This document shows positions 1-12,000 of a DNA stretch of 64,000 bases, one piece after another. The notes below the pieces were generated by a model. That model did not search any database, was not told where the DNA came from, and was given only the letters and a program-made list of their open reading frames with translations. The number at the start of each line of letters is the position of its first letter. Position 1 is the first letter of the stretch. A program made the position numbers and the translations under genes. Origin of the DNA: Bolinopsis microptera (Eukaryota; Ctenophora; Tentaculata; Lobata; Bolinopsidae); assembly GCF_026151205.1 (NCBI RefSeq), contig NC_087078.1, positions 4,731,675 to 4,795,674 on the forward strand, in the 5' to 3' direction.

Positions 1-1130
1 GGGGTAAAATCGCAAAAAACCGATTTTTGGGCCAAAAATAGGCCAAAAAACCATGTTTTTTGATATTTTGAGCAAGTTAATTTTGTTGGCATGTCGGCAA
101 AACTTGCATAAAGATAGCTAAAAGACAGCCGCACAAGATTGTATAAAAATAAAACAAATCCCTCTATTTGTTCTGAGGTAAAAATCCAAAAAAGTGGTAA
201 AAATTTTGACTTTTTTGCTTGAAGTTTGAATAATTTTTTGCAGTTGTATTAAATCAACCCAAAAATAGTCACATCGTGTTTGCCTAAATTTTTCCTTTCC
301 GAGAAGTACCCACTTCATATACTTTATCGAAGTTTGAATATTGTCACTCCGCAAGCGTTTTTGCCAAATTTTCGACGCGCACTACGCGCAAAAGCATTTA
401 GTTGTTATCAATTGGCACCCGCGCGTTCATCATAAATTTCAAACAGCTATAACTCAGCGAGATTATGTCCGTTCTAGCTCATATTTTCACACTAAATAGA
501 AAATAATGTGATCTTATTGCTGACAAAATATGAATATAATTACTTTATTTGCCTTAGAGTAATAGACTGTCAAAGTTTAAAACGCGCATTGGTATAGCAC
601 GTGACTAATAAGGCCAAATTTATACTTCTTAACATATTATCGATCCTTAGACATCATACTATTGTGTCCAATTAGCGGTTAGGTCTCTAAACTCGTAGCA
701 GAAAACACGTCTTTTTGCCCGTAAGAGCCTCTACTACTAGTGCGCGGCGGGTCATACAACGTATGACAATAAAAAGCAGAACTGAGCTCCAAAACCTAAG
801 GGATGGCCCAACACCAGAAAATACTAAATCACAAAATTATTTTTTTTACAAAGTAACTAAAAAAAATTGACTTGAAGATCTGTAGTCCGAAATGACTGTA
901 GGTATTTCGTATAACTATAAATCTGCGGACATTTGAATTCAGGCTACAACTGAGAGGCAAACCGTCCTGAATATATATTTAGTTTATGTATGTTTATACT
1001 TTTATCTTTTTACATATATTACCGATTACGTCTTACGACAATCTGTCGTAGAACAAAAAAAAAACTACTTCCCGATAGTCATGAAGCTGCAAAATTGCTT
1101 TTTTTGTGCACCTGAATATAGCGATTTTGG
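1..1130. other. Gene-free left flank
   Basis: AT-rich sequence with no convincing ORF, splice-bounded exon or clear mobile element. The last coding exon of the minus-strand annexin (the helix normally carrying a DTSGDY-type motif) should lie 3' of position 1131 on the minus strand. I looked for it here on the minus strand and did not find it, so it is probably beyond the left edge. Confidence 0.5.
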
Positions 1131-3074
1131 GTCTCGGAGAGGTTTGTTACTAACTTTAATGAAGTCTCGGAGAGGTTTGTTACCAACTTTAATGAAGTCT
1201 CGGAGAGGTTTGTTACTAACTTTAATGAAGTCTCGGAGAGGTTTGTTACTAACTTCAATGAAGTCTCGGAGAGGTTTGTTACTAACTTTAATGAAGTCTC
1301 GGAGAGGTTTGTTACTAACTTTAATGAAGTCTCGGAGAGAAGTCTCGGAGAGGTTTGTTACTAACTTTAATGAAGTCTCGGAGAGGTTTGTTACTAACTT
1401 CAATGAAGTCTCGGAGAGGTTTGTTACTAACTTTAATGAAGTCTCGGAGAGGTTTGTTACTAACTATAATGAAGTCTCGGAGAGGTTTGTTACTAACTTT
1501 AATGAAGTCTCGGAGAGGTTTGTTACTAACTTTAATGAAGTCTGGGAGAGGTTTGTTACTAACTTTAATGAAGTCTGGGAGAGGTTTGTTACTAACTTTA
1601 ATGAAGTCTCGGAGAGGTTTGTTACTAACTTTAATGAAGTCTCGGAGAGGTTTGTTACTAACTTTAATGAAGTCTCGGAGAGGTTTGTTACTAACTTCAA
1701 TGAAGTCTCGGAGAGGTTTGTTACTAACTTTAATGAAGTCTCGGAGAGGTTTGTTACTAACTTCAATGAAGTCTCGGAGAGGTTTGTTACTAACTTTAAT
1801 GAAGTCTCGGAGAGGTTTGTTACTAACTTTAATGAAGTCTGGGAGAGGTTTGTTACTAACTATAATGAAGTCTCGGAGAGGTTTGTTACTAACTTTAATG
1901 AAGTCTGGGAGAGGTTTGTTACTAACTTTAATGAAGTCTCGGAGAGGTTTGTTACTAACTTTAATGAAGTCTCGGAGAGGTTTGTTACCTAACTTTAATG
2001 AAGTCTCGGAGAGGTTTGTTACTAACTTTAATGAAGTCTCGGAGAGGTTTGTTACTAACTTCAATGAAGTCTCGGAGAGGTTTGTTACTAACTTTAATGA
2101 AGTCTCGGAGAGGTTTGTTACTAACTTTAATGAAGTCTCGGAGAGGTTTGTTACTAACTTCAATGAAGTCTCGGAGAGGTTTGTTACTAACTTTAATGAA
2201 GTCTCGGAGAGGTTTGTTACTAACTTTAATGAAGTCTCGGAGAGGTTTGTTACTAACTTTAATGAAGTCTCGGAGAGGTTTGTTACTAACTTTAATGAAG
2301 TCTCGGAGAGGTTTGTTACTAACTTTAATGAAGTCTCGGAGAGGTTTGTTACTAACTTTAATGAAGTCTCGGAGAGGTTTGTTACTAACTTCAATGAAGT
2401 CTCGGAGAGGTTTGTTACTAACTTCAATGAAGTCTCGGAGAGGTTTGTTACTAACTTTAATGAAGTCTCGGAGAGGTTTGTTACTAACTTTAATGAAGTC
2501 TCGGAGAGGTTTGTTACTAACTTTAATGAAGTCTCGGAGAGGTTTGTTACTAACTTTAATGAAGTCTCGGAGAGGTTTGTTACTAACTTTAATGAAGTCT
2601 CGGAGAGGTTTGTTACTAACTTTAATGAAGTCTCGGAGAGGTTTGTTACTAACTTTAATGAAGTCTCGGAGAGGTTTGTTACTAACTTTAATGAAGTCTT
2701 GGAGAGGTTTGTTACTAACTTTAATGAAGTCTCGGAGAGGTTTGTTACTAACTTTAATGAAGTCTCGGAGAGGTTTGTTACTAACTTTAATGAAGTCTCG
2801 GAGAGGTTTGTTACTAACTTTAATGAAGTCTCGGAGAGGTTTGTTACTAACTATAATGAAGTCTCGGAGAGGTTTGTTACTAACTATAATGAAGTCTCGG
2901 AGAGGTTTGTTACTAACTATAATGAAGTCTCGGAGAGGTTTGTTACTAACTTTAATGAAGTCTCGGAGAGGTTTGTTACTAACTTTAATGAAGTCTCGGA
3001 GAGGTTTGTTACTAACTTTAATGAAGTCTCGGAGAGGTTTGTTACTAACTTTAATGAAGTCTCGGAGAGGTTTG
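1131..3074. repeat. 33-bp minisatellite built from an annexin exon end plus splice donor
   Basis: About 59 tandem copies of a 33-bp unit (plus-strand form begins AGGTTTGTTACTAACTTTAA). Variants are single substitutions (TTT/TTC/TAT, TCTCGG/TCTGGG), one partial unit near 1331 and one inserted C near 1988. On the minus strand each unit reads CCTCTCCGAGACTTCATTAA then A|GTTAGT: the last seven codons (PLRDFIK) of the annexin repeat-4 exon followed by its 5' splice site. The array begins inside that exon, at the gene's own copy (about 3050-3074), and runs into the following intron. Because 33 is a multiple of three, the minus strand stays open for about 380 codons down to position 1985. The open frames on both strands are by-products of the array. 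Confidence 0.93.
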
Positions 3075-6000
3075 GCGTACAAACTTTCAAATGCTCCCTT
3101 TATCTCCACCAGGTCTATTTCAGATCTCCACACTATTATTCTTATCAGTTGATCATCATCAGTTCCCAGACCCTAAGGAGAGCATATTATCAATTATAAT
3201 CAGTTCTCAGATCCTGAGGAGTGAGGAGAGCATATTATTATCAGTTCCTAGGTCCTGAGGAGAGCATATTATTATCAATTCCCAGACCCTGAGGAGTGAG
3301 GTGAGTATATTATTATCAGTTCCTAGGTCCTGAGGAGAGCATATTATTATCAATTCCCAGACCCTGAGGAGTGAGGTGAGTATATTATTATCAATTTTTG
3401 CTAATTGTTGTTGTTTTCCCCTCAAAAACCATGCCAGGCTTTGCCTGGAAAGCTGGAAACAACAATAAACCCATGAATACAAATTCAATCGATTACCACT
3501 AAATAATAAAATAATAATAATCTAACAGGTGCATTCTACAGTAACGATCAATCAGACATTGTTTAATTTACCTTCATCGACTTGTAAAGCTCCTCTGCAA
3601 AATATGTTGGTGTATTTTTTATCCTTTTAACTGAAAAAAATTAGAGTTTCATTACGATAATGAGACTTGAAGTATGTAGTATGTAGTATGTAGTACGTAG
3701 TATGTAGTATGTAGTATGTAGTATGTAGTATGTAGTATGTAGTATGTAGTATGTAGTATGTAGTATGTAGTATGTAGTATGTAGTATGTAGTATGTAGTA
3801 TGTAGTATGTAGTATGTAGTATGTAGTATGTAGTATGTAGTATGTAGTATGTAGTATGTAGTATGTAGTATGTAGTATGTAGTATGTAGTATGTAGTATG
3901 TAGTATGTAGTATGTAGTATGTAGTATGTAGTATGTAGTATGTAGTATGTAGTATGTAGTATGTAGTATGTAGTATGTAGTATGTAGTATGTAGTATGTA
4001 GTATGTAGTATGTAGTATGTAGTATGTGGTATGTGGTATGTGGTATGTGGTATGTGGTATGTGGTATGTAGTATGTAGTATGTAGTATGTAGTATGTAGT
4101 ATGTAGTATGTAGTATGTAGTATGTAGTATGTAGTATGTAGTATGTAGTATGTAGTATGTAGTATGTAGTATGTAGTATGTAGTATGTAGTATGTAGTAT
4201 GTAGTATGTAGTATGTAGTATGTAGTATGTAGTATGTAGTATGTAGTATGTAGTATGTAGTATGTAGTATGTAGTATGTAGTATGTAGTATGTAGTATGT
4301 AGTATGTAGTATGTAGTATGTAGTATGTAGTATGTAGTATGTAGTATGTAGTATGTAGTATGTAGTATGTAGTATGTAGTATGTAGTATGTAGTATGTAG
4401 TATGTAGTATGTAGTATGTAATAATACTTACTGATAGAAAGGAATCCTAATTCCAGTTCTCCCGACATTTCTGATCTGATAGATTTCTCGATATCTTCCC
4501 CTGCTACCTGGTGGAGTATAAGTTAGGTATAACATGTACTGTACTGTACTGTACTGTACTGTACTGTACTGTACTGTACTGTACTGTACTGTACTGTACT
4601 GTACTGTACTGTACTGTACTGTACTGTACTGTACTGTACTGTACTGTACTGTACTGTACTGTACTGTACTGTACTGTACTGTACTGTACTGTAGTGCATT
4701 AAATGTAGTGAGAGCTACTTGTTTGAACCGAGGTTTAATAAATCATCAATCTTTGCACTACAGTCACCCTCGATATGTCGTTATGAGGGAGGAAATGAGG
4801 GAGGAAAACAACTCGTCCATCAACAGGACCCCGCAAAACGTGCCTTAACATTCTCCACCAACTACGGTCAACGGTCCAGCATTGCAGCGTTTATACAAGT
4901 TTTTGTTGGAGATGATTTCATTGAAGTTTGAATGTATTACATGTCATGAGTCGAATTTGTACGTGTTTGAGACATGAGTATACCTTATCAGACGTTATTT
5001 GACCGGGGATTGCGTGAACGGACATAATTACGAACATTAAAATAAACGGACATTAAATTGAACGCTAGGGCCTCTAGCGTCCAAATAATGTCCGTTCAAA
5101 TTAAGTCTGATAGGGTATTCAATATGTTAACTATAATAATATTTACAATTTGTCTAAATTTTAGGAGCTGATACAATAATTATATTTATAATGTTTGGAA
5201 ATTTTTAGCAAATTTTCCAACTTCTTTCAGTTAAACTTTGAAAGGTTCCAGCAATCTGCAATAAGTTTGAATTGCAATAGCGTTAGAGAGTAGTAATACC
5301 AACATCAGCAAGTTAGTCTGCTGATTGGTATGTAGTCAACTAATTAGTATGTAGTCAGCTAAGTAGTATTTAGTGAGCTAATTAGTATGTAGTCAGCTAA
5401 TTAGTAAGTTAGTCTGCTGATTGGTATGTAGTCAACTAATTAGTATGTAGTCAGCTAATTAGTAAGTTAGTCAACTAATTATTATTTAGTCAGCTTATTA
5501 GTATTTAGTGAGCTAATTAGTATGTAGTCAGCTAATTAGTATGTAGTCAGCTAATAAGTAAGTAGTCAGCTAATTAGTAAGTTAGTCAGCTGATTGGTAT
5601 GTAGTCAACTAATTAGTATGAAGTCAGCTTATTAGTATTCAGTCAGCTAATTATTATGTAGTCAGCTAATTAATATGAAGTCAGCTCTTTAGTATGTAGT
5701 CAGCTAATTAGTAAGAAGTCAGCTAATTAGTATGTAGTTAGCTTATTCCTACCCCGGCCCTCTCTGAGGTTTTTGGCTCGATTGTGACGTTTTTTCGCCA
5801 TTCCAAAAGTTTCTGCATATCACTTGTCAATTCACGCCTGTATTTCTAGACATTGGGGAAAAGAAAATTTCAGATCAGAAAGATTGATCAGTACTTTCTT
5901 CTACAACCTTTGCCTCCTAAAGTTAGTAATTACCTAAGAGCAACGAGTTGAATCTTAGTACGTACACGGATCAGAAATTGTAACATTTCTTATCTTATAC

Positions 6001-9000
6001 TTATCTTACTTATCAAGTAATATAAGAGATAATCAACTATATATCTTAGAAGGCGTTGTATAAAAAGTTGCCGCCATGAAATAAGGTCGGCGTAGAACGG
6101 TGCGAGAAACATTTTCTTGAGAACAATTTCAAAATCGAATTTTAAACAATAGTTTCGACGTGTAGTAATTAGACCAAGCACGATTAGTTTTCCCTACCAC
6201 CATAACCATTAGTGTTGTGAAAAAATTAAAGTAACTCACCATCTTGTACTCAGCGAACACCATCTTGAGATGACGATAACTTCTAGCGCACAGAATACTG
6301 TTGAACCTGCGAAGTGCGAGGTTAGGCTTTATCAAACCAAGGTACAAGCTAATATAATAAGATAATACTATAATAGCATCTTTAATTTTAATTTCCATTT
6401 AAATAAATATTAAAAGATGTAAGGTCGATTTTCATCCTATCACCTATGTAGGATAATGAAAGCAAGACTGTAAGTATAGTACTAGTAGTATAAGTATAAG
6501 GAAGTGTTCTCAATCTTTATAGCTTTATCAAACAGCAGCTATCATTGACATTATATTAGCGCACTCCGTCTGCAGGGTTTGGCAATATTCGCTTCAGTTT
6601 TGTAGCTGATAAACTTACCTATCTTCGTAGCGACGGGTCAATAGCTTATTTCGAAATACTCCAACAGGAAATGTGGGGCTACAAAAAGTAAACTTGTATG
6701 GAAATGTGGGGCTACGAAAAGTAAACTTGTATGGAAACGTGGGGCTACAAAAAGTCTATAGTAAGCTTTATGAAAATGTGGGGCTACAAAAAGTAAACTT
6801 GTATGAAAATGTGGGGCTACAAAAAGTAGTCTGTATATATAATCTGATGGTAATAGTAATACGTACTTCTTATACTTTATTTAACGTTGTTACTTCAATG
6901 TTTATCTTAACCAAAATGTATCTACAAGAATGCCTCCATAATTCTTTGTTGGTACTAATATTTCATGAAGCTATCGGTTTATTGACAGGGAATGTTTTAA
7001 TGTTTTGTTAACTTACTTGGACTCATCCGTTCCAAATCTGTTAATTCCCGCGTTGAAAAGTTCCTGGTAAGAATTATATCATTGTTAGAATGGGTAGAAT
7101 TACACCGGACTAGTTATTTGATGGATTTTATTTCTGGTGAACTGAGTTAAATATGTTTTACTAAAAAAGCTTTATTCGAGAAAATTTAAAAAAATCAGTT
7201 ATGTTGTAATTTCTCTTTATTACTGTAGAAAGTATGGATTTTGTTTGACAATGACGACAACGTTCTAAATATTTAGATTCCCTAAACGATAGTTTTTACC
7301 GCATCGAAAAATATCAATCACAACCAAAGTTATGAATAGTTGTAGAGCGAGCGTTAATTAAAATTTGAGCTATTCATGACTGATGACATATTATTGAGTT
7401 ATTGGCAACGCGCGTTGCAGGTTACTAATATCTTAATATGTGCCTACTCGCGCACGTGCAATCTCTTTCTAGGTTGCTAAGCAACGATGTAGTCAAACAA
7501 TGATGAAATTACGCCATTATTCTGTCGCCAATTTTTCCTCACTTCCGTCTCCGACGTTAATTATAAAAAAATCTAAAGACTAAATCTAAATTCTGTGTCA
7601 GTGTTGCACGTGCACGTGCAAAGATTTGCGTATAACGTATAACGTATAACGTATAACGTATAACGTATAACGTATAACGTATAACGTATAACGTATAACG
7701 TATAACGTATAACGTATAACGTATAACGTATAACGTATAACGTATAACGTATAACGTATAACGTATAACGTATAACGTATAACGTATAACGTATAACGTA
7801 TAACGTATAACGTATAACGTATAACGTATAACGTATAACGTATAACGTATAACGTATAACGTATAACGTATAACGTATAACGTATAACGTATAACGTATA
7901 ACGTATAACGTATAACGTATAACGTATAACGTATAACGTATAACGTATAACGTATAACGTATAACGTATAACGTACTAGAAACCCGCTAGTCGAAAGCTT
8001 TGTTCGAGGAAATTTTAAAAATCAGTTATGTTTTAATTTCTCTTCATCATATAGCTCTGTTATACTTATACTGTAGACATAATGGAATTTATCTAACAAT
8101 GGCGACAGCGTTGTTAGTATTCGGATTCCCAAAACGATACTTTTTACCGCATCAAAAAATACCAGTCACAACCAAAGTTATGAATATAAGTCATAGCGTG
8201 AGCGTAAATGTGAGCTAGTTTTGAAATTATGACGTAGCATACAGCATAACAACGCGCGTAGTTAAGATGTTATTGCTCGCGCACGTGCATTTTAACGTTG
8301 CTACGCAACAGCGCAGTAAACCTTTGCTAAAATAACGACATTATTCTAACGGTTATTTTACCTCACTTCCGACGTTAATTATAAAAAATCTAAAGCCTAA
8401 ATCAAAATTCTAAGAATGCTATAGCCTATTCCTATCCTTTTTCTACAACCCTGCTAAAAATGGCGAGGTTTCAACTCCATTTGCGAGCTGGGTTTGGCAT
8501 CACCAGAGGGTCATTTTGAGGTCGATTTTCGGTGTTTTTTCTTCTATGTCCCCGTTGCCGGGGAAATTTCGTCAAGTTTAAAATATAATATAGATAACGT
8601 ATAACGTATAACGTATAACGTATAACGTATAACGTATAACGTATAACGTATAACGTATAACGTATAACGTATAACGTATAACGTATAACGTATAACGTAT
8701 AACGTATAACGTATAACGTATAACGTATAACGTATAACGTATAACGTATAACGTATAACGTATAACGTATAACGTATAACGTATAACGTATAACGTATAA
8801 CGTATAACGTATAACGTATAACGTATAACGTATAACGTATAACGTATAACGTATAACGTATAACGTATAACGTATAACGTATAACGTATAACGTATAACG
8901 TATAACGTATAACGTATAACGTATAACGTATAACGTATAACGTATAACGTATAACGTATAACGTATAACGTATAACGTATAACGTATAACGTATAACGTA

Positions 9001-12000
9001 TAACGTATAACGTATAACGTATAACGTATAACGTATAACGTATAACGTATAACGTATAACGTATAACGTATAACGTATAACGTATAACGTATAACGTATA
9101 ACGTATAACGTATAACGTATAACGTATAACGTATAACGTATAACGTATAACGTACTAGAAACCCGCTAGTCGAAAGCTTTGTTCGAGGAAATTTTAAAAA
9201 TCAGTTATGTTTTAATTTCTCTTCATCATATAGCTCTGTTATACTAGGCGGTGCATGATAAAAATAAACTTGCTCGGATTTTCAAAATTTTTGTACCATC
9301 GTTTTCTAGAGACTGTGAGAATTTTCACAGTAGCAAATTTATCATACCTTTTTGGAATGATCAGTGAGTTTCGCCTAGGTGCCATATTTGATGGTGCGCG
9401 GCTTTTGGAGCAAAATTAGGTTTAAAAGTCGCGTAATTTGACGAAATTCGTTGATTTTTGTCGTATTATTCTGTCATATCTTCGGTTCCTGAACATAAAT
9501 CATGCTGAAAATTTGTCAGGACCTTTTAATCATACTTAACTACCGAACCTAATTTAGTTTGGAGAGATTGGCCTTGATTAAGAGGTCTAAAAATGACAAA
9601 ATAGGTATAAATTCGTTGATAACTCAAATTCTGAGCATCGAAATTGCTCAAACTAAATTAGGTTCAGTAAAACATAAGTGTTTACGTAAGCTGACCAAAT
9701 TTCAACAAAATTGTTATATGGGAAGTATAATAACTTTTCGATTGTTTCCAAAATAATGTGCTGGCCGAAATAAGAGCAAAAAAACCATTCAATGGTCAGC
9801 GCGCGCGTCTTATTGTCGATGGCGCACTGCCTAGTTATACTGTAGACATAATGGAATTTATCTAACAATGGCGACAGCGTTGTTAGTATTCGGATTCCCA
9901 AAACGATACTTTTTACCGCATCAAAAAATACCAGTCACAACCAAAGTTATGAATATAAGTCATAGCGTGAGCGTAAATGTGAGCTAGTTTTGAAATTATG
10001 ACGTAGCATACAGCATAACAACGCGCGTAGTTAAGATGTTATTGCTCGCGCACGTGCATTTTAACGTTGCTACGCAACAGCGCAGTAAACCTTTGCTAAA
10101 ATAACGACATTATTCTAACGGTTATTTTACCTCACTTCCGACGTTAATTATAAAAAATCTAAAGCCTAAATCAAAATTCTAAGAATGCTATAGCCTATTC
10201 CTATCCTTTTTCTACAACCCTGCTAAAAATGGCGAGGTTTCAACTCCATTTGCGAGCTGGGTTTGGCATCACCAGAGGGTCATTTTGAGGTCGATTTTCG
10301 GTGTTTTTTCTTCTATGTCCCCGTTGCCGGGGAAATTTCGTCAAGTTTAAAATATAATATAGATAACGTATAACGTATAACGTATAACGTATAACGTATA
10401 ACGTATAACGTATAACGTATAACGTATAACGTATAACGTATAACGTATAACGTATAACGTATAACGTATAACGTATAACGTATAACGTATAACGTATAAC
10501 GTATAACGTATAACGTATAACGTATAACGTATAACGTATAACGTATAACGTATAACGTATAACGTATAACGTATAACGTATAACGTATAACGTATAACGT
10601 ATAACGTATAACGTATAACGTATAACGTATAACGTATAACGTATAACGTATAACGTATAACGTATAACGTATAACGTATAACGTATAACGTATAACGTAT
10701 AACGTATAACGTATAACGTATAACGTATAACGTATAACGTATAACGTATAACGTATAACGTATAACGTATAACGTATAACGTATAACGTATAACGTATAA
10801 CGTATAACGTATAACGTATAACGTATAACGTATAACGTATAACGTATAACGTATAACGTATAACGTATAACGTATAACGTATAACGTATAACGTATAACG
10901 TATAACGTATAACGTATAACGTATAACGTATAACGTATAACGTATAACGTATAACGTATAACGTATAACGTATAACGTATAACGTATAACGTATAACGTA
11001 TAACGTATAACGTATAACGTATAACGTATAACGTATAACGTATAACGTATAACGTATAACGTATAACGTATAACGTATAACGTATAACGTATAACGTATA
11101 ACGTATAACGTATAACGTATAACGTATAACGTATAACGTATAACGTATAACGTATAACGTATAACGTATAACGTATAACGTATAACGTATAACGTATAAC
11201 GTATAACGTATAACGTATAACGTATAACGTATAACGTATAACGTATAACGTATAACGTATAACGTATAACGTATAACGTATAACGTATAACGTATAACGT
11301 ATAACGTATAACGTATAACGTATAACGTATAACGTATAACGTATAACGTATAACGTATAACGTATAACGTATAACGTATAACGTATAACGTATAACGTAT
11401 AACGTATAACGTATAACGTATAACGTATAACGTATAACGTATAACGTATAACGTATAACGTATAACGTATAACGTATAACGTATAACGTATAACGTATAA
11501 CGTATAACGTATAACGTATAACGTATAACGTATAACGTATAACGTATAACGTATAACGTATAACGTATAACGTATAACGTATAACGTATAACGTATAACG
11601 TATAACGTATAACGTATAACGTATAACGTATAACGTATAACGTATAACGTATAACGTATAACGTATAACGTATAACGTATAACGTATAACGTATAACGTA
11701 TAACGTATAACGTATAACGTATAACGTATAACGTATAACGTATAACGTATAACGTATAACGTATAACGTATAACGTATAACGTATAACGTATAACGTATA
11801 ACGTATAACGTATAACGTATAACGTATAACGTATAACGTATAACGTATAACGTATAACGTATAACGTATAACGTATAACGTATAACGTATAACGTATAAC
11901 GTATAACGTATAACGTATAATGTATTACCAAGGCATCTTCCTTTGCCACCTCCTTGTCCACCACATCGTTCTCGTCCCTGTTTCCCTGTAGCAGACTCAG

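Larger units (their letters stand above)
7150..10362. repeat. Three copies of a ~450-bp unit separated by 7-bp arrays
   Basis: A segment starting near AGCTTTGTTCGAGGAAATTT occurs at about 7165-7620 (diverged), 7976-8593 and 9155-10362. The last two are nearly identical apart from a 588-bp insertion in the third copy, and both end with the same block (GTCCCCGTTGCCGGGGAAAT) before an (AACGTAT)n array. The arrangement suggests repeated segmental duplication of array plus spacer within one annexin intron. No gene was recognised in the spacer. Confidence 0.85.

Noticed and set aside
1081-3199. Long plus- and minus-strand ORFs of 300-600 codons over the 33-bp array
   Set aside because: All frames follow from a 33-bp unit without stops. 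Only the minus-strand annexin exon at 3050-3172 has family similarity and splice signals.
3672-4420. CRISPR-like array
   Set aside because: Repeats are contiguous with no spacers, and the host is a eukaryote; the same holds for every array here.
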